This document shows, in pieces, positions 34,559 through 41,761 of a DNA stretch of 64,000 nucleotides (position 1 is its first letter; every line of letters starts with the position of its first letter). The position numbers and the translations under genes were made by a program. Source of the DNA: Kordiimonas marina (GTDB lineage Bacteria > Pseudomonadota > Alphaproteobacteria > Sphingomonadales > Kordiimonadaceae); the NCBI RefSeq assembly GCF_023006325.1, contig NZ_JAINDF010000008.1, positions 62,001 through 126,000 of the forward strand, in the 5' to 3' direction. The notes beneath the pieces are model-generated. The model was not told where the DNA came from. It searched no databases and worked only from the letters and a program-made list of their open reading frames with translations.

Positions 34559-36118
34559 ATGTTCAGCACTATCGATTATGTCGTGGTGGGCGTTTATGCC
34601 GTCACGCTGTTTTTACTGGCGCAGTGGGTTAGCCGCGAACGCGCAGGCCACCACAAAGACGCTTCTGATTATTTTCTTGCGGGCAAAGCGCTGCCCTGGT
34701 GGGCCATCGGCGCGTCGCTGATTGCCTCCAATATTTCGGCCGAGCAAATCATCGGCATGTCCGGCTCCGGCTATGTGATCGGGCTTGGCATCGCCTCCTA
34801 TGAATGGATGGCGGCGCTGACGCTGATCCTTGTTGGTAAATATCTGCTGCCGATCTTCCTCAAGCGCAACATCTACACCATGCCCCAGTTCCTGGAGCAA
34901 CGGTACGACCACCGCGTACGTATGGTGATGGCCTTCTTCTGGCTCGGCGTTTATGTGTTCGTGAACCTGACCTCGATCCTGTGGCTCGGGGCGCTTGCCA
35001 TTCAGGCAGTGACCGGGTTCGACCTTGTTTACGGCCTTCTCGCGCTGGCCATCTTTGCGGCCGGCTATTCGCTTTATGGCGGGCTGAAGGCTGTGGCCTT
35101 CACCGATATCGTTCAGGTGGTTCTGCTCTGCTTCGGCGGGTTCGCCATCGCCTATGTGATTTTGCAGGATGTCTCCGGCCACACGGGTGTGTGGAAAGGC
35201 TTCTCCATGCTGATGGAGAAGGCGCCGGAGAAATTCGACATGATCCTGTCGCCTGATAATCCCAACTATAAGGACCTGCCGGGCATTTCGGTGCTGGTGG
35301 GCGGCATGTGGATTATGAACCTGTCCTACTGGGGCTTTAACCAATATATCATCCAGCGCGCGCTCGGCGCCCGCGATATCGGCGAAGCCCAGAAGGGCAT
35401 CGTGTTCGCGGCCTTCCTGAAGCTGGTGATGCCGATCATCGTCGTGCTGCCGGGGATCGCCATGTTCGTGATGAACTCGCACCTCTCCTCGCCGGATGAG
35501 GCCTACCCGACCGCGATGAAAATGCTGCCCGCGGGCCTGATGGGATTGGTGTTCGCAGCGCTCATTGCCGCGATCGTGTCCTCGCTCGGGTCGATGACCA
35601 ACAGTATCTCCACCATCTTCACCATGGATATCTATCCCTCCTTCGTGAAGGCGGACAAACGCAGGGACCCGGTTGTCGTCGGCCGTATCGTCGCCGTGCT
35701 TGCCATGGTCATCGCGCTTGTGACCGCGAAGCCGCTTCTGGGCAACTTCGACCAGGCGTTCCAGTATATTCAGGAATTCACCGGCTTCTTCACACCGGGC
35801 ATCTGCGTCATCTTCTTCATGGGGATGTTCTGGAAGAAAACCACGGCCTCCGGGGCGCTGGCGGCGGCGATCGGGTCGGCCGTCCTGTCCTTCGTCTTCA
35901 AGATGGCGTGGCCGGGGCTTGCCTTCATTGACAGGGTCGGTCTCGTGTTCCTGCTCTGTGTGGCCCTCGCGGTTGTTATCTCACTTGTTGAGGGTGGCAA
36001 GGAACAGCGTGGCGCGGTTGACCTTGAGGACATCAGTTTCAAGACCAGCGGCGGTTTCAACCTTGCCGCAACGGTGGTTGTGCTGATTTTGGCTGCCCTT
36101 TACGCCACTTGGTGGTAA
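34559..36118 (+). CDS. SSS-family sodium/sugar symporter (SGLT-like, probable glucose)
   Basis: A 519-residue inner-membrane symporter with about 14 helices, close in pattern to the vibrio SGLT proteins. It shows DYFLAGKALPWWAIGASLIA (residues about 39-58), SNISAEQIIGMSGSGYVIGL, a YWGFNQYIIQRALGA segment near 260 and AALIAAIVSSLGSMTNSIST near 338-357, which holds sodium-site serines and threonines. It carries the perfect TGACAGCGCTGTCA palindrome upstream. Because the same site precedes glucokinase and the Entner-Doudoroff genes, glucose is the most likely substrate. Glucose made by the GH97 enzyme would enter here. The LacI gene follows after 75 bases containing a stable hairpin. Confidence 0.9.
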   Translation: MFSTIDYVVVGVYAVTLFLLAQWVSRERAGHHKDASDYFLAGKALPWWAIGASLIASNISAEQIIGMSGSGYVIGLGIASYEWMAALTLILVGKYLLPIFLKRNIYTMPQFLEQRYDHRVRMVMAFFWLGVYVFVNLTSILWLGALAIQAVTGFDLVYGLLALAIFAAGYSLYGGLKAVAFTDIVQVVLLCFGGFAIAYVILQDVSGHTGVWKGFSMLMEKAPEKFDMILSPDNPNYKDLPGISVLVGGMWIMNLSYWGFNQYIIQRALGARDIGEAQKGIVFAAFLKLVMPIIVVLPGIAMFVMNSHLSSPDEAYPTAMKMLPAGLMGLVFAALIAAIVSSLGSMTNSISTIFTMDIYPSFVKADKRRDPVVVGRIVAVLAMVIALVTAKPLLGNFDQAFQYIQEFTGFFTPGICVIFFMGMFWKKTTASGALAAAIGSAVLSFVFKMAWPGLAFIDRVGLVFLLCVALAVVISLVEGGKEQRGAVDLEDISFKTSGGFNLAATVVVLILAALYATWW

Positions 36119-36136
36119 CGAAGGGATGAAACACGG

Positions 36137-36171
36137 CGCGCGGGGACTATGTGTACCGTAGACCCCGCGCG
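36137..36171 (+). terminator. Intercistronic hairpin between symporter and LacI genes
   Basis: CGCGCGGGG (36137-36145) pairs perfectly with CCCCGCGCG (36163-36171) around a 17-base loop. No thymidine run follows; the next bases lead directly into the LacI ribosome site. It may lower LacI expression relative to the symporter or stabilise the upstream message. Confidence 0.5.
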
Positions 36172-36193
36172 TTAAAGGAACGGAAGACCGAGT

Positions 36194-37216
36194 ATGAAGC
36201 CAGTCACCATTGACGATGTCGCCAAAAAGGCCGGAGTGTCGATCAAGACAGTCTCACGCGTGGTGAACCGCGAGCCCAATGTGCGCGCCGCGACCAAGGA
36301 AAAGGTCGAGGAAGCGATCAAGGAACTGGGTTACCGCCCGAACCCGTCGGCGCGCGGCCTTGCGGGGCGGCGTTCCTATATCGTCGGGCTGCTGTATGAC
36401 AACCCCAGCCCCCAGTATCTGGCCCACCTGCACGCCGGGGTAATGGAAGCCTGTCTGCCGCGCCATTATGGCCTGGCGCTCAGTCATTTCATCAGCACGG
36501 CCCCGGATCTGGCCGACAATGTCCGCGGCTGGCTCCGGCAGGCGCAGATCGACGGTGTCGTGCTCACGCCGCCGCTTTCCGACCATGCCGGGCTTCTGGA
36601 GACGATCAAGGCCATGGGCGTGCCCTCGGTTGTCGTCTCCTCCAAGGGGCCGGGGGATATCCCTTCGGTCGTGATCGATGAGGAAGCCGCAGCTTATCAG
36701 ATGACCAAGCATCTCATTGATGTCGGCCATAAGGACATCGCCTTCATCATCGGCCACCCGGACCACTATGCCAGCGCCCTTCGCCTTGCCGGTTTCCGCC
36801 GGGCGATGAAGGATGCCGGGCTCAGTGTGCCGGACGGTTGGGTGCGCCAGGGCTATTTCGATTTTGCCTCCGGCCGTGAAGCTGCACAGGTGCTGTTGAG
36901 CGGCAGCAAGCGCCCGAGCGCCATTTTCGCCAGTAACGACGATATGGCCGCGGGCGTCCTTTATGAAGCGCATGCGCGCAAGCTGCTGGTCCCGGACGAC
37001 ATTGCCATCGCGGGCTTCGATGATACGCCGCTGTCGCGCCAGGTTTGGCCGGGGCTCACCACCGTGCGCCAGCCGATCCGTTCGATCGGCGAGACGGCGG
37101 GCCAGATCGTGCTGGACGCCATCGCGGCGGGCGGCCTCGCCGCGGCCGACGCGCCGGTCACCATGGCCTTCGAACTGAAGTTCCGCGGCTCTACCGGTGA
37201 AGGCGCCGACCTTTAA
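36194..37216 (+). CDS. LacI-family regulator, probable master of the GACAGCGCTRTC regulon
   Basis: A 340-residue LacI/GalR regulator. The helix-turn-helix is TIDDVAKKAGVSIKTVSRVV (residues 4-23), with the hinge RPNPSARGLAGRR near 50-62, then the periplasmic-binding-like effector domain with RPSAIFASNDDMAAGVL and IAIAGFDDTPLSRQVWPG. It is encoded behind a symporter carrying the best copy of the TGACAGCGCTGTCA palindrome, which makes it the natural reader of all five sites in the window. It differs in recognition-helix residues (SIKTVSR) from the maltose-locus LacI (SEATVSR), consistent with different operators. The inducer is presumably glucose or an early Entner-Doudoroff intermediate (inference). 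Confidence 0.93.
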   Translation: MKPVTIDDVAKKAGVSIKTVSRVVNREPNVRAATKEKVEEAIKELGYRPNPSARGLAGRRSYIVGLLYDNPSPQYLAHLHAGVMEACLPRHYGLALSHFISTAPDLADNVRGWLRQAQIDGVVLTPPLSDHAGLLETIKAMGVPSVVVSSKGPGDIPSVVIDEEAAAYQMTKHLIDVGHKDIAFIIGHPDHYASALRLAGFRRAMKDAGLSVPDGWVRQGYFDFASGREAAQVLLSGSKRPSAIFASNDDMAAGVLYEAHARKLLVPDDIAIAGFDDTPLSRQVWPGLTTVRQPIRSIGETAGQIVLDAIAAGGLAAADAPVTMAFELKFRGSTGEGADL

Positions 37217-37238
37217 GTCTTCCTCATAAGCCATTTGC

Positions 37239-37262
37239 CGCCAAGGGCTTCTGTCCTTGGCG
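37239..37262 (+). terminator. Hairpin between LacI and RND genes, weak terminator candidate
   Basis: CGCCAAGG (37239-37246) and CCTTGGCG (37255-37262) form an 8-bp stem with an 8-base loop. It lacks a thymidine tract but separates functionally unrelated genes. Confidence 0.45.
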
Positions 37263-37351
37263 CGCTTCCATGCCCGGTGTATGCTCCCCTCAGGGGACGC
37301 TCCGGCGGATATGTTTCGCCGGGGTTCTGATGAACAACCAGGGCTTTCCTT

Positions 37352-38521
37352 ATGCTTTTCTCTCGGATCACTCGGACCGTTAGGGCTGGCTTTGTGCCCG
37401 CTCTTTGCCTCGCTTTGGGCCTTGCTTTGGCTGCCTGCGGCAACAAGGATGACCACAAGACTGACGCCCCGCCACCCGTGCGCGGGCTCAAGGTTTTTGA
37501 GGTCACCAGCACTGCCGCCAGCATGACCCGGCGCTACCCCAGCGTGATCCAGCCGGCGGATGAAAGCCGCCTCAGCTTCGAAATCGCCGGGCAACTCAGT
37601 GAAGTAACGCTCGATGTCGGCAAGCGGGTGAAGGCGGGGGATGTGCTCCTGCGGCTTGACCCGACGACGCTGAAGTTTGAGGTCCAGCAGGCCAAGTCGG
37701 CCTATGAGCAGGCCGAAGCCGCGCTCAAGAACGCCACCACAGATTTCAGCCGCAAGAAACAGCTTCTGGCGTCCGGTAACGCAACCCAGGCCGCCTATGA
37801 TGCGGCGGAGACCAGTCTTTCGAGCGCGGCGGCGCAGGCCGACCAGGCGCACCAGCAATATTCCATCGCCATCGAACGGCTGAACAAGTCGGTCCTCAAG
37901 GCGCCGTTTGACGGCGTGATCGCCGGTGTGGAGGCCAAATCATACGCCACAGTTGCGCCCGGCCAGGCGGTGCTGACGCTCTATAGCCAGAATGCGTTTG
38001 AGGTGGATTTCTCGGTGCCTGCCACCATCATCAATGCCATCCATATTGGCGATGAGGCCCAGGTCGTCGTGACCGACCTGCCGAATGTCAGCCTCAAGGG
38101 CAAGATCACCGAGCTGGGCTCGCGCGCGGGGCAGGTCTCCGCCTTCCCGGCGGTGGTCGTGCTCGAGGAAGGCCATCCGGGGCTGAAGGCCGGGATGGCG
38201 GCGGAGGTCGCGCTCAAGATCGGGCTCCTCAAGGGCGCAAAGGGCTTTCTGGTGCCGATCCGCTGTTTCGCGCTCGAACAGTCGCAAACCCTGCAGGAAG
38301 GCAAGTCGCTTCGGGAAACCCACGGCGGCAAGGCTGGGGTTTATGTGTTCGACCCCGTCACCTCCACCGTGCATGCACGGACGGTGATGACCGCGGGCGT
38401 GCGCGGCAACATGATGATCGTGACCGACGGCCTCCAGGAAGGTGATATGATCGCCTCGGCGGGCGTTTCCTACCTGCATGACGGCCAGAAGGTCCGGCGC
38501 CTGCCGGACAGCCGGCCCTAA
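37352..38521 (+). CDS. RND efflux periplasmic adaptor (membrane fusion lipoprotein)
   Basis: A 389-residue membrane-fusion protein of an RND pump. The lipobox LALAAC ends at C29, so it is anchored by lipid to the periplasmic face of the inner membrane. A split biotinyl-lipoyl domain (SFEIAGQLSEVTLDVGKRVK and later VLKAPFDGVIAGVEAKSYAT) flanks an alpha-helical hairpin (about residues 105-170), followed by beta-barrel and membrane-proximal domains. The pump gene starts 13 bases after its stop. No TolC-like gene is visible nearby, so the outer-membrane channel must be encoded elsewhere. The leader before its ATG has only a weak AGGG ribosome site. Confidence 0.92.
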   Translation: MLFSRITRTVRAGFVPALCLALGLALAACGNKDDHKTDAPPPVRGLKVFEVTSTAASMTRRYPSVIQPADESRLSFEIAGQLSEVTLDVGKRVKAGDVLLRLDPTTLKFEVQQAKSAYEQAEAALKNATTDFSRKKQLLASGNATQAAYDAAETSLSSAAAQADQAHQQYSIAIERLNKSVLKAPFDGVIAGVEAKSYATVAPGQAVLTLYSQNAFEVDFSVPATIINAIHIGDEAQVVVTDLPNVSLKGKITELGSRAGQVSAFPAVVVLEEGHPGLKAGMAAEVALKIGLLKGAKGFLVPIRCFALEQSQTLQEGKSLRETHGGKAGVYVFDPVTSTVHARTVMTAGVRGNMMIVTDGLQEGDMIASAGVSYLHDGQKVRRLPDSRP

Positions 38522-38534
38522 GCGGGGACGGACG

Positions 38535-41500
38535 ATGAGCTTCCTCACCCGGCTTGGCCTGACCCGCAGCCACTTTACCTTCTTCCTGATGCTGGCGCTG
38601 ATCCTGTCGGGCGGGCTGCTCTATAAGGATTTCGCCAAGCGCGAATCGCCTGAGGTGACGATCCGCAAGGCGATCGTGACAACCTACGCGCCCGGCATGT
38701 CGCCCGAACGCGTGCAGGCGCTGATCGCCGAAAAGGTCGAACGCAAGATCCGCGAAATCCCGGAGGTCGATGAGATCAAGACGCTGCTGACCACCGGGCG
38801 GATGCGCACCACGGTGGAGCTGAAGGACAGCGTCACGAACCTGGACCCGGTGTGGCAGGACCTGCGTGACAAGATGAAGGATATCGCGCGCGAGCTGCCG
38901 GAAGGGGCGAAAGGCCCGTACGTCAATACCGACTTCGGTGAGGTCTCCATCGCCTCGATCGCCATGACCGCCGAGGGCTTCGATTACCGCGAGATGGAAA
39001 AGGCCGCCAAGGACCTGCAGCGCACGCTCTATACCGTGCCGGGGGTTGCGAAGGCCGAGCTGTTCGGCGTGCAGGATGAGCGCATCTGGCTCGAGCTGGA
39101 TGCCCGGCGTTTCGCGGCGGTTGGTGGCCAGCTTAACAAGCTGATCCAGGATTTGCAGAACCAGAATGTGGTGCTGCCCGCGGGTGAGATTGACGCCGAA
39201 GGCTCCTCGATCCTCCTGGAAGCCAGCGGTGATTTCAAAACCATCGATGACATCAGGAACATGCTGACCAAGCCTGACGGCAGCAATGATTTCGTGCGCC
39301 TGAAGGACATGCTGAAGGTGCGCCGGGGCTTCGTCTCGCCACCCGAAAGCCCGGTTTATTATAACGGCCGCCCGGCGCTGGTCGTCAGCGTACAGATGCT
39401 GCCGGGCTATGACATCGGCCAGGTGGGTGAACATCTGAAGACTGCCGTGAAGGCGTTCGAGAACCAGTTGCCGATTGGCTATGAGCTCAATTTCGCCACC
39501 TTCCAGCCGGATGAGGTGGCGCGCACCATCTCAGGCGCTTTTTCGAACGTCGGGCAGACGTTCGTGGTCGTGCTTCTGGTGGTACTTTTGTTCCTCGGCT
39601 TCCGCTCGGGGCTCGTCATCGCCTCGATCGTGCCGTTCGCCATCATGTTCGCGCTTATCGGCATGAAGATACTGGATATCGCGCTTGAGCAGGTGTCGAT
39701 CGCCGCGGTCATCATCTCGCTCGGGCTTCTGGTCGATAATGGCGTCGTGATCATCGAAGACATCCTCCGGCGCATCGATGAGGGGGAGACGAGGCGGGAG
39801 GCCGCGCTCGCCGCGGGCACCCAGTTCGCGGTGCCGCTTCTGGTCTCATCGCTCACCACCATTTTCGCCTTCACGCCCTTCTTCCTGCTCGATGGGCCTG
39901 AGGGGGAGTATGCCTTCTCACTCGGGGCCGTGGTTACGCTCACGCTCGTCGGCTCCTGGATCACGGCGATGTATTTCCTGCCGCTGATCGCCGCCAAGTC
40001 GCTCAAGCGCCGGGTCGCGCCCGCGGAGGGCGTGCACAAGACGGCGGAAGCCATCCCCGGCTATGCCCGTGCCTATGAACGCGTGCTCCGCCCCGCGCTC
40101 CGGATGTCCGGGCTTGTGGTTGTCGGCACCTATGCGCTGGTGGTGCTGACCGGCCAGCTGTTCCAGGACGTGCCCAAGCAGATGTTCCCGGCCTCCGCCC
40201 GCAACGAAGTGCTGATCTATATGGATATGCCGAGAAGCGCGCATATCACCGCCACGCGGGATACCGCGCTCGCGGTCGGGCGCTGGATCGGCGACAAGTC
40301 CGTGAACCCTGAGGTGGTGAACCGCATCGCCTACGTGGGCTCCGGCGGACCGCGCTTCTATCTGAGCCTGTCGCCTGAGGCGCCGACGCCCTCAAGCGCC
40401 TTCATTCTGGTAAATGCCAAAAGCCCGGCGGATGCCGTCCGCTTCGCCGCGCGCGCCAAGCGCTATTTCTATGAAAATGTGCCGGAGGCGCGCTTCAAGG
40501 TGAAACGGCTTTCGATGGGTGCGCATGAAAGCGGTCAGGTGAAGATCGAAATTTCCGGCTCGGACATGGAGAAGCTGCTCCTGCTCGGCCGCAAGGTGGA
40601 AGCCATCTTCGCCGATGCGCCGGGGATCGAGGAAGATGAAAGCGATTGGGGTGAGAAGGTCGTCAAATTCGTCATCGACGTCGACCAGGACAAGGCGCGC
40701 CGCCTGGGCGTGACCTCGCAAAGCCTGTCCCAAACGCTGAATGCCTATTTTGACGGCTATAAGGTCTCCGACTTCCGCGACAGCGACCAGACCGTACCGA
40801 TCGTCCTCCGCGCCGCCAAGCGCGACCGCGACAGTATCGAGGACCTCCTCAATATCATCCTGCCCGCGGGCGGCAATATCATGGCGCTTGAACAGACGGC
40901 GAGCCTCAGGCCGACGCTCGAATTCTCACGGGCCTGGCGCCTCAACCAGGTGCTGACCGTCACCGTCACCGCGAAAAGCGACAGCATGACCGCGCGCAAG
41001 CTGTATGCCTTCGCGAAGCCGAAGCTGGATGCGCTCAAGCTCGGGGACGGTTACACCATGGCGGTGGCCGGGGAGTTGAAGGATTCGAAGAAGATATACG
41101 GCAAGCTTGCCGCCGGGCTGCCGTTCGCCTTCCTCCTGATGGTGATGGCGGTCATGTACCAGTTCAACAGCTTCCGCCGCATGATCATTGTGTTCATGAG
41201 CGTGCCGCTGATCATCATCGGGGTACCGTTCGGGCTGATGATGACGGGGGAGCCCATGTCCTTCTTCGCCACGCTTGGGCTTATCAGCCTCGCCGGTATC
41301 ATTATCAACAACGCCATCGTGCTTGTTGATCAGATCGACATCGACGCCGAGACCATGGCGCTTGAGGACGCGATCGTCGCCGCCTGTGGCAAGCGCCTCA
41401 GGCCCATCCTCCTCACGTCCATTACCACGGTGATCGGCCTGTGGCCGCTTTACCTGTTCGGCGGGCCTTTGTGGGAACCGCTGGCGGTGGTGATGATGTT

Positions 41501-41594
41501 CGGGCTTTCGGTCGCGTCCGTGCTGACGCTTTTCTTCGTGCCCGCGGCCTACCGGCTGTTCTTCCGGCAGAAAGCACAGCCCCAAAAGGCCTGA
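38535..41594 (+). CDS. RND-family efflux transporter (AcrB/MexB-like)
   Basis: A 1019-residue inner-membrane proton-driven pump of the hydrophobe/amphiphile efflux RND class. It has 12 membrane helices and two large periplasmic loops. The first helix is followed by RESPEVTIRKAIVTTYAPGM. The helix-4 motif SLGLLVDNGVVIIEDILRRI (near residue 395-420) matches the proton-relay region, though a single D is visible where AcrB has the DD pair. The C-terminal half has GEPMSFFATLGLISLAGIII and NNAIVLVDQID. The ATG at 38535 fits the conserved start; the in-frame ATG at 38478 overlaps the adaptor gene. The ligand is unknown, and this subgroup, with a short adaptor, is often unstudied. Confidence 0.93.
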   Translation: MSFLTRLGLTRSHFTFFLMLALILSGGLLYKDFAKRESPEVTIRKAIVTTYAPGMSPERVQALIAEKVERKIREIPEVDEIKTLLTTGRMRTTVELKDSVTNLDPVWQDLRDKMKDIARELPEGAKGPYVNTDFGEVSIASIAMTAEGFDYREMEKAAKDLQRTLYTVPGVAKAELFGVQDERIWLELDARRFAAVGGQLNKLIQDLQNQNVVLPAGEIDAEGSSILLEASGDFKTIDDIRNMLTKPDGSNDFVRLKDMLKVRRGFVSPPESPVYYNGRPALVVSVQMLPGYDIGQVGEHLKTAVKAFENQLPIGYELNFATFQPDEVARTISGAFSNVGQTFVVVLLVVLLFLGFRSGLVIASIVPFAIMFALIGMKILDIALEQVSIAAVIISLGLLVDNGVVIIEDILRRIDEGETRREAALAAGTQFAVPLLVSSLTTIFAFTPFFLLDGPEGEYAFSLGAVVTLTLVGSWITAMYFLPLIAAKSLKRRVAPAEGVHKTAEAIPGYARAYERVLRPALRMSGLVVVGTYALVVLTGQLFQDVPKQMFPASARNEVLIYMDMPRSAHITATRDTALAVGRWIGDKSVNPEVVNRIAYVGSGGPRFYLSLSPEAPTPSSAFILVNAKSPADAVRFAARAKRYFYENVPEARFKVKRLSMGAHESGQVKIEISGSDMEKLLLLGRKVEAIFADAPGIEEDESDWGEKVVKFVIDVDQDKARRLGVTSQSLSQTLNAYFDGYKVSDFRDSDQTVPIVLRAAKRDRDSIEDLLNIILPAGGNIMALEQTASLRPTLEFSRAWRLNQVLTVTVTAKSDSMTARKLYAFAKPKLDALKLGDGYTMAVAGELKDSKKIYGKLAAGLPFAFLLMVMAVMYQFNSFRRMIIVFMSVPLIIIGVPFGLMMTGEPMSFFATLGLISLAGIIINNAIVLVDQIDIDAETMALEDAIVAACGKRLRPILLTSITTVIGLWPLYLFGGPLWEPLAVVMMFGLSVASVLTLFFVPAAYRLFFRQKAQPQKA

Positions 41595-41721
41595 CCGCCG
41601 CAACAGCAGGCCGGCCCCATTTGCCCTAAGCGGTTGGCGGGTAATAAAGTTCGCTAAAATGTCTGAAATTTGACATTTTATTATGTGACTTTCAGGCTGC
41701 TTCTGTTACAAAGCACGCGAA

Positions 41722-41749
41722 ATGACAGCGCTATCAATCTAAGTATTCG
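41722..41749 (+). promoter_or_regulatory. GACAGCGCTATC operator (site 4 of 5), PEPC-like gene leader
   Basis: TGACAGCGCTATCA (41723-41736) differs from the perfect palindrome by one base and lies 26 bases before the start codon. ATGACA replaces TTGACA here, and a -10 at 41744 would leave no room for the ribosome site, so a repressor would more probably block an upstream promoter. A TTGACA lies at 41670-41675 but without a clear -10. Confidence 0.7.
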
Positions 41750-41761
41750 GAGAGAAATGCC

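Noticed and set aside
36254-37858. 534-residue antisense frame over the third LacI gene and RND adaptor start
   Set aside because: It crosses two real genes, has low-complexity composition and no recognisable domain.
38535-41594. Calling the RND pump a specific named drug exporter
   Set aside because: The family fit is clear but no residue set identifies a substrate, so no gene symbol was given.
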